Shown: positions 8,634-16,758 of the stretch, one piece after another
How the letters are laid out: the number at the start of each line of letters is the position of its first letter
Numbering within the stretch: position 1 is the first letter of the stretch
Position numbers and translations under genes: made by a program
Notes under the pieces: model-generated
The model's input: the letters and a program-made list of their open reading frames with translations, nothing else
Database searches by the model: none
Told to the model about the DNA's origin: nothing
DNA from: Methanolobus tindarius DSM 2278
Lineage (GTDB): Archaea; Halobacteriota; Methanosarcinia; Methanosarcinales; Methanosarcinaceae
NCBI RefSeq assembly: GCF_000504205.1
Contig: NZ_AZAJ01000001.1
Span: 1-64,000, forward strand
Length of the DNA stretch: 64,000 nt
Direction: 5' to 3'

Positions 8634-8737
8634 CTCAAAATTAATTGTATACAATAATATAAGTGCATATTGATATTAGATTTTTTCTTCATGAACCGAT
8701 TCGCCAAATAAAGGAAGATAAACTACTAGATAAGAAC

Positions 8738-8746
8738 TTATATAAA
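8738..8746 (+). promoter_or_regulatory. TATA box of the protease gene
   Basis: CTTATATAA is centred about 28 nt before the ATG at 8770, implying transcription begins within a few bases of the start codon (leaderless mRNA). No ribosome-binding site is seen in the short interval. Confidence 0.55.
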
Positions 8747-8769
8747 CGTGTATTTTTTTACTATGTAAT

Positions 8770-9573
8770 ATGGACATGAAACTCACTGATCTACTTGTTC
8801 ATTCTACTGTGAAAATCGAAACAATTTGTTCAGATGATTCTACGTATTCTGGAACTGGTTTTTTTTTTCAATTTAGTATCGATGGTCAATTTGTTCCTGT
8901 AATAATAACAAACAAACATGTCATAGAGGATTCTATTAAAGGTTATATTCACTTAACAAAAAAAGATAGATCCGGAAAACCTATTATTTCCCAACATGAA
9001 CGTATTGAGATCGATAATTTTGAAAGATTTTGGATTCCTCATCCTGATCAAAATATTGATTTATGTATGTTATTTATTAGAGAATTACGACTACCTGATG
9101 AATACTTTATACCGCCAGTACCCGATAATCTTATTCCTTCTTCATCTGAATTTGATTCACTAATTGCTATTGAAGAGATAACTATGATTGGATATCCTAT
9201 TGGTTTATGGGATTCTGTTAACAATATGCCGATTGTAAGAAGAGGAATCACAGCTACGCATCCTAGATTAAATTATGAAGGAAAAAGTGAGTTCTTGATC
9301 GATGCTGCTTGTTTTCCAGGATCAAGTGGATCTCCTGTTTTTCTATTAAATATAGGAAGTTATTCTGGTGAGAGCGGTATTATAATTGGTACACGAATAA
9401 AGTTGCTAGGTATTCTTTATTCGGGGCCACAACATGGTATTATTGGAGAAATATGTGAGTTGCCAATGAAAAAAACAAAAGTGTCTTATTCCTCCATACC
9501 TACCAATTTAGGAGCGGTGATAAAATCAACTAAACTTCTTGATTTCAAACCTTTTATTAATAGACTATTATAA
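8770..9573 (+). CDS. Trypsin-like (S1/S46-type fold) serine protease, intracellular
   Basis: A 267-residue protease with the chymotrypsin-fold triad: His in ITNKHVIED (about residue 50), Asp in NIDLCMLFI (about 97) and Ser in ACFPGSSGSPVFL (about 182). It has no signal peptide, membrane segment or PDZ domain, unlike HtrA/DegP. A cytoplasmic trypsin-like domain in an integrated island next to a recombinase recalls the protease effectors found in prokaryotic defence loci. No partner sensor gene is seen beside it, so a defence role is only a hypothesis. Codon use is AT-rich. It is followed by a small four-cysteine gene in the same direction. Confidence 0.8.
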   Translation: MDMKLTDLLVHSTVKIETICSDDSTYSGTGFFFQFSIDGQFVPVIITNKHVIEDSIKGYIHLTKKDRSGKPIISQHERIEIDNFERFWIPHPDQNIDLCMLFIRELRLPDEYFIPPVPDNLIPSSSEFDSLIAIEEITMIGYPIGLWDSVNNMPIVRRGITATHPRLNYEGKSEFLIDAACFPGSSGSPVFLLNIGSYSGESGIIIGTRIKLLGILYSGPQHGIIGEICELPMKKTKVSYSSIPTNLGAVIKSTKLLDFKPFINRLL

Positions 9574-9621
9574 TAGTGGAGGATTGATTCTTACCAAAAA
9601 AACCGATTAGAGGAAACGGAT

Positions 9622-9777
9622 ATGAGTAAAGCTAAAATGATAATAATTACTTCATGTGAAGAATGCCCATATATGTATAAAAGACAAGGCAAAGTACATC
9701 TTTTTTACAACTGTAGATTAAGACATGGTGAATCAGCAATCTTCAGCAAATGTCCTTTGCCAGATGCACCAGAGTAA
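9622..9777 (+). CDS. Small four-cysteine (zinc-finger-like) protein, 51 aa
   Basis: An ATG at 9622, preceded by GAGGAAA at a good distance for a ribosome-binding site, opens a 51-residue frame that ends at 9777. Cysteines occur as CEEC (residues 12 and 15), C31 and C44, with interspersed basic and aromatic residues, consistent with a zinc-binding knuckle. It lies 48 nt after the protease and could be co-transcribed with it. No family is recognised. The clear ribosome-binding site and the Cys pattern are the reasons to call it. Confidence 0.55.
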   Translation: MSKAKMIIITSCEECPYMYKRQGKVHLFYNCRLRHGESAIFSKCPLPDAPE

Positions 9778-9898
9778 CACGACTTCCAACGACAACTAAA
9801 AAATGCCATTTTTCATTTATATGATTCCGTTTTTTGTTACATCGAGTAAAGGTGCACAAAAATATCCTATTAGAAAAACTAATCGGAAAACTGCACAA

Positions 9899-10801
9899 TT
9901 ATTCAAAAAGCAATAAATCAGGAATACACCTTAGATATTGCTCTCTGACTAATTCCTGATCTATGTCTAAATAATGGCTGGCCCAGGTTTTTTTCTTGAT
10001 GGAATCTCCACGAAGCCACATTATGTATATTTCATCCATTCCTGCACGCTGTAATTGAGTAGTGAGAAAGCCACGTAAGCAATGGCATGTTAATTTTTTG
10101 TATAATGGTCCGGAAGGATCATGCAACCCTAAAAGCTGGCCATAATGCTGCATAATCTCATTAGGATAGTCTTTATGCATGTGATTACCGTTGTCAGTGA
10201 TCCACAAGTAAGACGTTCTAGGTCCGATCCATTCACGCCATCTAAGGTACTCTTCTAAAAGAATATGTAATTCAGAATCAATAAAGCCAATTTTCTCTTT
10301 ACGCTTCTTTTTGTCAGGCCAGTAGATCAAATCTCTGTTAAGATCTATGTCTTCAACCTTAAGGTCAAGTATTTCACCCCTTCGACCTGCAGTTTTGGCA
10401 AAGAATACAATCAGGGTTAATTCCCGGATATCTGCAACGTCTATAGATCTGATAAGCTCCCTTACTTCATTGAGAGTTGGGATTTGCCTTCTTTCCTGTC
10501 TGTATGGGGTCTGTAAGTACCGTGTGCGTATTTGCAAGACGGGATTAATGTTTACCTCTTCCATAAAGAGGAGCCAGTCATACAGGCCGGATATGGCCGA
10601 GAAATCCCGCCTTATAGTTCCTGTTGTGATGTCCTTGGTCTGCAGGTGTTGCAGGTACTGGAGAAGATCTTCTTTAGTACATTCTACCGGATTAGGATAG
10701 TGAGATAAAAACTCTTTAACACTGCTCTTATAAGTTTGGCATGTGCGCGACTCTAGCCCTCGGAGCTTGCAATCATCAAGGTACTGGTTTAATAATTCCA
10801 T
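9899..10801 (-). CDS. Tyrosine recombinase/integrase (XerC/D-like phage integrase)
   Basis: A 300-residue site-specific recombinase. The N-terminal SAM-like core-binding domain (about residues 1-85) is followed by the catalytic domain with R in TAGRRGEILDL, the HxxR motif in CHCLRGFLTTQ, and the nucleophilic Tyr probably in SHYLDIDQEL. It lacks an N-terminal arm-binding domain of its own, as is common in archaeal integrases. The gene ends inside the island and starts 178 bp from tRNA-Glu, toward which it is presumably directed as the attachment site. It is complete, not split as in SSV-type integration. Confidence 0.9.
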   Translation of the reverse strand: MELLNQYLDDCKLRGLESRTCQTYKSSVKEFLSHYPNPVECTKEDLLQYLQHLQTKDITTGTIRRDFSAISGLYDWLLFMEEVNINPVLQIRTRYLQTPYRQERRQIPTLNEVRELIRSIDVADIRELTLIVFFAKTAGRRGEILDLKVEDIDLNRDLIYWPDKKKRKEKIGFIDSELHILLEEYLRWREWIGPRTSYLWITDNGNHMHKDYPNEIMQHYGQLLGLHDPSGPLYKKLTCHCLRGFLTTQLQRAGMDEIYIMWLRGDSIKKKTWASHYLDIDQELVREQYLRCIPDLLLFE

Positions 10802-10817
10802 TTTTTAGTAACCCCGA

Positions 10818-10826
10818 CCATATAAA
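10818..10826 (-). promoter_or_regulatory. TATA box of the integrase gene
   Basis: TTTATATGG on the minus strand lies about 20-25 nt before the ATG at 10801, again indicating a leaderless or nearly leaderless mRNA. The rest of 10802-10978 is very AT-rich with several CTATATA-like words and an inverted repeat (TTGAAC at 10923-10928, GTTCAA at 10937-10942), which might be recombinase or regulator sites. Confidence 0.45.
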
Positions 10827-10978
10827 CAAAAAAACCTCTATATATTTGCTCTATGTATAAAATCTATAGATGAATATATAGTACGTTAAGAAAAGGATAT
10901 CTATATAAAATTATAAAAACAGTTGAACACCAATCAGTTCAAATTATTTTTAGAGAAATATAAGAAATGTGAGTAAGG

Positions 10979-11053
10979 TGCTCCGGCCGGGATTCGAACC
11001 CGAGTCTTCGGCTCGAAAGGCCGGAATGATTGGCCGGACTACACTACCGGAGC
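10979..11053 (-). tRNA. tRNA-Glu (UUC)
   Basis: The minus strand folds as a cloverleaf: acceptor GCTCCGG/CCGGAGC with discriminator A, T-loop TTCGAAT closed by TCGGG/CCCGG, and anticodon loop CTTTCGA giving UUC. CCA is not encoded. The anticodon stem CCGGC/GCCGA contains a C27-A43 mismatch where archaeal tRNA-Glu usually has U-A. The gene abuts the integrated island, so its 3' end is the likely attachment site. Confidence 0.9.
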
Positions 11054-11120
11054 ACGTTGATTTCGCTTTAGTGAAGCGACTCCAACATAGCAGATATTCT
11101 ATATAAACCTTTCGCCGAAA

Positions 11121-11471
11121 TCAGCACATTTCACCTGTTTCCTCATTATCATTGAGGTTTTCGACCCATGCAGTAAGCTTTCCACAGATCTCAGGCTGGC
11201 ATGCATCCCTGCATCCGGCGCAAGGAGAGAACATTTCTCCTGACAACAGGAGATCGAAGCAGGGCTTCTCCTCTTCCTTAACTTTCAAAAGATAAGTTCT
11301 GGCCCCATTGGAAACAGCCTGCTCACGGATAATAAGATCCTCATCAAGGAGCTTAGAAACTACCCTGGAACATTTACGACTGTCAATTTCCAGCATTTTC
11401 CAGAGCTCGTTCTGGAAAATACCTTCTTTGCTCTCACGAATAAGATTGTATGCACTCTCTTCGACACTCAT
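11121..11471 (-). CDS. Winged-helix transcriptional regulator with C-terminal cysteine cluster
   Basis: A 116-residue protein. Residues 1-70 form a winged helix: EESAYNLIRES, GIFQNELWKMLEID, RKCSRVVSKLLDEDLIIRE, then a wing (GARTYLLKV). The C-terminal part holds cysteines in CFDLL and CAGCRDACQPEIC, a possible metal or Fe-S site. The open frame extends upstream into the LSm gene, but the ATG at 11471 (MSVEESAYN) lies 19 nt after the LSm stop and is the better start. It is co-directional with the LSm gene, so they are probably one transcript. Redox or metal sensing is inference from the cysteines. Confidence 0.7.
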   Translation of the reverse strand: MSVEESAYNLIRESKEGIFQNELWKMLEIDSRKCSRVVSKLLDEDLIIREQAVSNGARTYLLKVKEEEKPCFDLLLSGEMFSPCAGCRDACQPEICGKLTAWVENLNDNEETGEMC

Positions 11472-11490
11472 ACTGGTTTCCACTGAGAGT

Positions 11491-11715
11491 TTATTCTTCC
11501 ATAGGAACAACAAGAATGATATTGTTTCCACGCAACACGACTGAACCAAGGGAACGCAGACGCTCACCGTTTGCGACCTCTACAGTGTCGACCATATGAA
11601 GATTCATATAATCGTCTGCACTTTTTAAAGTTCCTTCGAGAAGGTGAAGGTCACCTTTCATCTCTACCTGGACTTTGGATCCAACTAATTTCTGGACTTT
11701 CTTACTTGGGAACAA
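11491..11715 (-). CDS. LSm (Sm-like archaeal) RNA-binding protein
   Basis: A 74-residue Sm-fold protein. The Sm1 motif is seen in SKVQVEMKGDLHLLEGTLKS with DDYMNLHMVDTVEV, and the Sm2 motif in LGSVVLRGNNIILVVP. Archaeal SmAPs form heptameric or hexameric rings that bind U-rich RNA and take part in RNA turnover and tRNA/snoRNA interactions. The length matches the family. It precedes the winged-helix gene by 19 nt on the same strand. The function is well supported at family level; the RNA targets are unknown. Confidence 0.9.
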   Translation of the reverse strand: MFPSKKVQKLVGSKVQVEMKGDLHLLEGTLKSADDYMNLHMVDTVEVANGERLRSLGSVVLRGNNIILVVPMEE

Positions 11716-11943
11716 AATTAATCCTCTCTTTCATTTAAAAGAATAATATTACTGAAACTATTCAGTTTACAGGCTAGTATAGATAGCCAATATTGTATTT
11801 ATTCTTGGCGACATATCCCTTCAAAAAGATACGAATACTCACCACAAACAACATGTATAGATTTCTTGCATAAATAATTGACAGTTCATATCAAATTCAA
11901 AATGATGATAAGTTCAACAAAAACTGAATTTACCCTTCTGGAA

Positions 11944-12339
11944 TTACATATATCCCTGTATCTCAGTACTATCCTGAACAGGCTCCGGCTTTTTCTTAAC
12001 TCCCATCTGCGGCTTTGCAATAGGACCAAAAGCAGCCTCATAGTTCTGTATATGCTGATTCAGCCAGCGCACAAGCTCAACTGCTGCCAGAGGTGACATA
12101 ATAACCTCGGTCTCAAGTCTTCTCTGAATAACCTGCTCTCCTGACTTGTCAGTTGCCATTGGCATATCATTGTAGAAACCAATCCTGAAATCGTACGGAC
12201 TGTGACCGCCTACAGCTCCAATAGAGTACACCTGCTTAAAATCCTCAGGTTTATGAAGTTCGATTCTCACAGTCTTCTTTTTCTTAGCATTTTCCGGTTT
12301 ATTGTTCATTACAACACCTTCGTTTTTTTCTTTGTCCAT
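11944..12339 (-). CDS. DUF3467 family protein
   Basis: A 131-residue protein with the DUF3467 pattern: VYSIGAVGGHSPYDFRIGFYND, then EVIMSPLAAVELVRWLNQHIQNYEAAFG. A Lys/Asn-rich N-terminal extension and a Lys/Pro-rich tail flank the domain. DUF3467 proteins are small conserved archaeal and bacterial proteins of unknown function. ATGs at 12339 and 12309 are both possible starts. Its upstream neighbour on the same strand is the helicase, with its stop codon at 12422, so it may be the second gene of that transcript, although 82 bp separate them. Function is unknown. Confidence 0.75.
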   Translation of the reverse strand: MDKEKNEGVVMNNKPENAKKKKTVRIELHKPEDFKQVYSIGAVGGHSPYDFRIGFYNDMPMATDKSGEQVIQRRLETEVIMSPLAAVELVRWLNQHIQNYEAAFGPIAKPQMGVKKKPEPVQDSTEIQGYM

Positions 12340-12421
12340 AATATCATATCCTCACAGCATTCTAATCTGGCAACATAACTATTATAATTTTTCATTTCAA
12401 ACGCAAGAGAAAGAAATCAGT

Positions 12422-14899
12422 TTATCCCTCAACCTGTTTTCTAAGACTCCTTGCTCTGTATGATAGATCACGCTTTGAATAAGCCGAAGCTATCATCTCA
12501 ACAGCCTCAAGGTTGCGTACCACATTATCAAGATATCCAAGCACATCACCCGGATAAGCCGTAATACCATAAAGATACTCAAGCTTTTTCACGATACCTT
12601 CAGGCTCATATCCTTCCGCCCTGATGGAAATTATCTTCTCAGAGAACTTACGTTCTGCGCAACCACAATATGGGGAATCACGACAATTACATGTCAAAAA
12701 ATCAGCCGCAAAATCGAACAACTGGTCACGCAGAGTAACATCCAGTTTGTCCATATTTTCGCCTTCAAAGAGAATATCCAGGGAAGCACCCTGAAACACC
12801 CTGGAAGGAAGGTTCACATTCAAAGCCGAAGAAATGCGATTCGCATATTTGTAATAAACAGAATCAAAAAATTCAAGATTGGAAACCGTAACAATAGGAT
12901 CCTGTTCCACAAGAACAGAATCGCGTATAAGGAAAGCCTTTGATACCGACAGGAAATGTCCTGCTGCTATCTTACCAAATTTGGTGAGAGATACAAGATC
13001 TCCTTTTTTATGAATGAACTTATTCTTTGCAAGTTTGCCAAGAAGATAATCCACATTAAAATCAGCCAGCATGGATGAATGAATATTTTGGAGATCGTTC
13101 TTTGATGAAGTCACAGCAACCGAAGCCAGCACTTCCTCAAGCTGTTCATCTTCCCCATATTCTACTTTTGTATGTTCCATCTCGCCTTTAAGCAGTTTCA
13201 GGGCAACAGCATCCTCAGTATCACCCTTGTCACCTGAATACTTCTTATTAGGAACAGCTAAAAGCACAACCTCACCACGATCATGGTAATCCGGCCTGCC
13301 GGCACGTCCAAGCATCTGAAGGAAATCCTGCATTGTGAGCCATTCGATACCCATTGCAAGGGATTCAAATATAACTTGTGATGCCGGGAAATCAACTCCG
13401 GCAGCAAGTGCAGCAGTTGTAACCACAACAGGCAATTTACCCTTAAGGAATGCTATCTCAGTCTTTTTTCGTTCCTGACTTGTAAGACCGGCATGATAGG
13501 CCGCAGCAGATATCGGAAGTCCCTCAGCTATACGATGGCAGTTTCTTCTTGAATTGGTAAAAATAATAGTCTGTCCTTTGTGTCCTTTTGACGAAGTAGT
13601 GGCAAATTCCTCCCTAACAAGCCGGGTCATAATCTTGTTCTTGGAATGTTCCGGACACAGAATTAGATGCCTTTCAATGGGCACAGGACGATACTCATAT
13701 TCCACAAGTCTTGCGCCAAACTGTTTTGCACGCAACTTAGGTTTTGCCACAGTAGCTGAAAGATAAATGAACTGGGCACCAGGAGCAACATATTTCAGCC
13801 TGCCAATAACACCATCAAGCCGGTGTCCTCTTTCTGAATCCTCAATTGTATGCACTTCATCAATAACTACAGTACCTATTTTTCCAAGCAGGTCAGCACT
13901 GCCTGTCCTTAGCAGGTAATCCAGACCTTCATATGTTCCCACAATAATATCTGAATCCAGAGTTCTTTTCATGGATGCATTTTTTGCGGTCTTGATACGG
14001 GCACTACCAACCCTGATGGAGGTTTTCAGTCCAATTGGAGAATATCTTTTTGTAAACTGGTCATATTTCTGGTTTGCAAGAGCCACAAGAGGTACAAGAT
14101 AAAGCATGCGTCCTTTACCACGCAGTATATTTTCAATACCTGCAAGTTCTGCTATCAGTGTCTTTCCGGTGGCTGTCACTGAAGTTACAAGCTGGCTCTG
14201 ACCTTTCAGAAGGCCATTCTCTATGGACAGTGACTGAACCGGCAGAAGAGTTTCAGATTTTGCAAGCAATATTTTCTTGAAGCTTTTATGCAAAGGCAGG
14301 CTCTTAATTTTCCCTGTAGGAACCTCTGTGTTAGCTGCAATGGAATCAAACCTTGTAAGCTCACGGTCAAGATCTTCCGGACTTACCATAGCCATTGTAC
14401 GGTCAAGGTCCTTAGTTTTGAGCATTATTTCCTCAAACCTCTGACATGCCTCATCGGCATAGTTTACATGAGAACTCTTAAGCATCCTGTAAAGCTCTTC
14501 TCTGGCACAGTCTTCACATATCTTATCCCTGTGATACCTTATGGAGCGTCGGTTAAGGAAATTAAACCTGTTTTTTAAGAGACAGAACCTGCAGGCATTA
14601 ACAAGATCTGCACTGAGCTGGAATCCCTGAAGCATTTCAACAAATTCTGATGTTTGCTTTTCATCACCGTCCTTTGCTATCATGATACGGTCAGCTATTC
14701 TCAAAAGATCTATAAATTCAGAAGGTGGCCTGTATTCCCCCTTCCCATCACTTTTTACCTTGAATTTGTGAGGGCGTGGGCCTGCATCAGTATTCCTCAG
14801 GATAAGTTCACCAACAAAAAGAGGGACCTTCTTCTTATCCCGTATAGGCAGAATAATTATCTTTGACCTTTCAGGGCTTGCAAGTATCCAGAGTGTCAT
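12422..14899 (-). CDS. DEAD/DEAH-box Ski2-like helicase with DUF5814 N-terminus
   Basis: An 825-residue superfamily-2 helicase. The N-terminal about 200 residues (CRFCLLKNR, then CEDC) resemble DUF5814 and may bind zinc. The helicase core has motif I VTATGKTLIAE (about 240), motif II VVIDEVHTIED (about 346), motif III YLSATVAKP and motif VI QMLGRAGRPDYHDRG (about 527). The C-terminal part carries a Cys cluster (CNCRDSPYCGC) followed by a helical domain. Such archaeal helicases are related to Hel308 and Ski2, but the exact substrate is unknown. It is divergently arranged with the RAD55-like gene. DNA repair or RNA processing are both plausible. Confidence 0.85.
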   Translation of the reverse strand: MTLWILASPERSKIIILPIRDKKKVPLFVGELILRNTDAGPRPHKFKVKSDGKGEYRPPSEFIDLLRIADRIMIAKDGDEKQTSEFVEMLQGFQLSADLVNACRFCLLKNRFNFLNRRSIRYHRDKICEDCAREELYRMLKSSHVNYADEACQRFEEIMLKTKDLDRTMAMVSPEDLDRELTRFDSIAANTEVPTGKIKSLPLHKSFKKILLAKSETLLPVQSLSIENGLLKGQSQLVTSVTATGKTLIAELAGIENILRGKGRMLYLVPLVALANQKYDQFTKRYSPIGLKTSIRVGSARIKTAKNASMKRTLDSDIIVGTYEGLDYLLRTGSADLLGKIGTVVIDEVHTIEDSERGHRLDGVIGRLKYVAPGAQFIYLSATVAKPKLRAKQFGARLVEYEYRPVPIERHLILCPEHSKNKIMTRLVREEFATTSSKGHKGQTIIFTNSRRNCHRIAEGLPISAAAYHAGLTSQERKKTEIAFLKGKLPVVVTTAALAAGVDFPASQVIFESLAMGIEWLTMQDFLQMLGRAGRPDYHDRGEVVLLAVPNKKYSGDKGDTEDAVALKLLKGEMEHTKVEYGEDEQLEEVLASVAVTSSKNDLQNIHSSMLADFNVDYLLGKLAKNKFIHKKGDLVSLTKFGKIAAGHFLSVSKAFLIRDSVLVEQDPIVTVSNLEFFDSVYYKYANRISSALNVNLPSRVFQGASLDILFEGENMDKLDVTLRDQLFDFAADFLTCNCRDSPYCGCAERKFSEKIISIRAEGYEPEGIVKKLEYLYGITAYPGDVLGYLDNVVRNLEAVEMIASAYSKRDLSYRARSLRKQVEG

Positions 14900-15016
14900 T
14901 GCTGCTCATTGATGACTTTCAGTTTATAAAAACTGTTGGTACTGAAGAAGCATATAACTATTCAAATATTATTTCATATTATCTAAACCGTTAAAGAAGA
15001 GTTTTATAATATTAAA

Positions 15017-15028
15017 CTATATATAAAT
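15017..15028 (+). promoter_or_regulatory. TATA box of the RAD55-like gene
   Basis: ACTATATATAAA lies about 28 nt before the ATG at 15051. Transcription should begin next to the start codon, although an AGAGGAC stretch could act as a weak ribosome-binding site. The 151-bp interval is shared with the divergent helicase gene. Confidence 0.55.
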
Positions 15029-15050
15029 GTAGCAAAGCAGAGGACATATT

Positions 15051-15884
15051 ATGCTGGATCCTAAAAACATGTTAGAAAATGAAAATACTACTCCTGATGC
15101 TGAAGAATTCAGAAATAATTCGGAAGGCTCCCTGTATGACAGCATCAAAAAACCGGATAAGAACCAGGTTATACACAAAGGTGTTAACCTGAAATCGACA
15201 GGCATTCTTGTCCTTGACAGAACACTTGGAGGAGGAATACCAGCCGGTTCACTTACATTTTTTTCAGCTGATCCCCGTTCAATGTCAGAGATTTTTCTTT
15301 ACCAGTTCACCCAATCCAGAAAAACATATTACTTCACAACAAACCGAAGGCCACGATACGTACTGAATGATGTTATTAATCTTGGTTTTGATCCTTCAAA
15401 CATTATATTCGTAGATATATACAGTGAATATTACTGTACCTCATGCGGTGAAATATCTGATAACCTGAGTAACGAATTTATCGATTCAAAAATACTGGAA
15501 TTTACCGAGTATAATCTGCGTAACATTGCAAACGATTCAAGCGGTGAGGATGTAAACATAATCTTTGATTCTTTTTGTTTCTTTACAGGACTCACAGCCA
15601 ACAAGGGACTGATAAAACAGCTAATTAACGTTATATACGAAACAACAAAGGAGCTAAATTGTCTTACCTATCTTTATGGCTCAACCTGCAATGATGATGG
15701 CCTTAGATCATTCGTATACAGTTTATGTGACGTAATATTTGAATCCATGCTTGATCAGGGTGCTGACAAAGTTATAAGCAAACTGTCCATCCCAAAAATA
15801 AGAGGAATGATACCAAACACTGAAATAATAAAATTCAAGATCGGTGATGGTGTCCAGATCGATACATCCAGGGATATTGCCTGA
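15051..15884 (+). CDS. RAD55/KaiC-like RecA-fold protein lacking a Walker A motif
   Basis: A 277-residue protein. VNLKSTGILVLDRTLGGGIPAGSLTFF (shown here as LDRTLGGGIPAGS around residues 54-66) is the typical beginning of a KaiC/RAD55 ATPase. The next loop, where G-x4-GKT/S is expected, reads SADPRSMSEIF, so the P-loop lysine and glycines are gone. A Walker B-like strand is retained in VNIIFDSFCFFTG. A Cys pair occurs in YYCTSCGEISDN (about 125-135). It is therefore probably an ATP-independent partner protein rather than an ATPase. It is convergent with the phosphorylase gene and divergent from the helicase. Confidence 0.7.
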   Translation: MLDPKNMLENENTTPDAEEFRNNSEGSLYDSIKKPDKNQVIHKGVNLKSTGILVLDRTLGGGIPAGSLTFFSADPRSMSEIFLYQFTQSRKTYYFTTNRRPRYVLNDVINLGFDPSNIIFVDIYSEYYCTSCGEISDNLSNEFIDSKILEFTEYNLRNIANDSSGEDVNIIFDSFCFFTGLTANKGLIKQLINVIYETTKELNCLTYLYGSTCNDDGLRSFVYSLCDVIFESMLDQGADKVISKLSIPKIRGMIPNTEIIKFKIGDGVQIDTSRDIA

Positions 15885-15902
15885 AGATTTAAAAAATTAA
15901 GT

Positions 15903-16754
15903 TTAAAGTTCTGCATCAGAACAGGCATACCTGCAATTACATAACCTGTTATCGGTTTCAGGAAGTGCGCAAATTACACTTGCCAGAATGTCCTGCAACC
16001 TTTCTTTTATTTTGTCGAGTGTATCAAGGACATCACTTACTGTCATTTTTCCATTTCCAAGGCCACATGCATTATTGGTAATAGTACAGATGGAAGCATA
16101 ACACATGTTCATCTCTTTTGCAAGAACTACTTCCGGCAAACCTGTCATACCAACTACATCGCCAAACTGCCTCATCATACGTATCTCTGCCCGGGTCTCA
16201 AAACGCGGACCTTCCGTACAGACATAAACACCTTCAGAATAACCGATATTATTCATTTCAAGATAATCGCCCATTAATTTTCTTATTTCGGGACAGTATG
16301 GTTCAGTGACATCTGCATGGACAGTCCTGTCATTATAAAATGTGGATGGGCGGGTACGTGTTAAATCAAGAAAGTCTTCAGGCAGGAAAAAACTTCCAAT
16401 TGGATGATTCTTCATTGTTCCCACTGAATTTGTGGAAATTACCCTTGAAATCCCAAGTTTATGTATTGCATAAATGTTTGCCCTGTAATTGATCATATGG
16501 GGTGGCAGGTGACCATCTTTTCCTGAATGCCTGGGTAATAATGCAACATTCTTTTCACCAATAGTACAGAGATAAGCAGTAACATCACCATAAGGAGTAC
16601 TGACTATCAATTCCTCTGACATTTTATCGGATGGAAATGCAACACCACCTATCAAGGCAGCCTGAAGATTTAAGTCCCTGTAGTCCTGTATGTTTTCTTT
16701 GGAATACTGTGAACTATCCGGAGATTTTATACAATTGAGTTCTTTTCCAGTCAT
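15903..16754 (-). CDS. S-methyl-5'-thioadenosine/thioinosine phosphorylase family
   Basis: A 283-residue nucleoside phosphorylase (PNP/MTAP family) acting in salvage of the methylthio group released from S-adenosylmethionine metabolism. Signatures are LLPRHSGKDGHLPPHMINYRA, STNSVGTM, CTEGPRFETRAEIRMM and GMTGLPEVVLAKEMNMCYAS. In methanogens such enzymes often use methylthioinosine after deamination; the choice between adenosine and inosine cannot be read safely here. A longer frame begins at 16823, but ATG 16754 follows an AAAAGGTAG ribosome-binding site and lies 4 nt after the stop of the DUF373 gene, indicating co-transcription. Confidence 0.85.
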   Translation of the reverse strand: MTGKELNCIKSPDSSQYSKENIQDYRDLNLQAALIGGVAFPSDKMSEELIVSTPYGDVTAYLCTIGEKNVALLPRHSGKDGHLPPHMINYRANIYAIHKLGISRVISTNSVGTMKNHPIGSFFLPEDFLDLTRTRPSTFYNDRTVHADVTEPYCPEIRKLMGDYLEMNNIGYSEGVYVCTEGPRFETRAEIRMMRQFGDVVGMTGLPEVVLAKEMNMCYASICTITNNACGLGNGKMTVSDVLDTLDKIKERLQDILASVICALPETDNRLCNCRYACSDAEL

Positions 16755-16758
16755 GTTT

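Larger units (their letters stand above)
5073..10978. mobile_element. Integrated element (provirus/plasmid-like island) at tRNA-Glu
   Basis: The island runs from the IS to the 3' end of tRNA-Glu and contains the ATPase operon, a ribbon-helix-helix protein, cargo genes and a tyrosine recombinase next to the tRNA. That is the usual arrangement of tRNA-targeted archaeal elements. The left attachment site (a second copy of the tRNA 3' end) is not visible anywhere left of the tRNA in this window. The IS junction lacks target duplication and decapitates the first gene, so the left end was probably lost or moved in an IS-mediated event. The exact limits are therefore inferred. Confidence 0.6.

Noticed and set aside
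8389..8673. 94-codon frame on the plus strand
   Set aside because: It is antisense to the start of the membrane-protein gene and the small upstream frame, without a ribosome-binding site.
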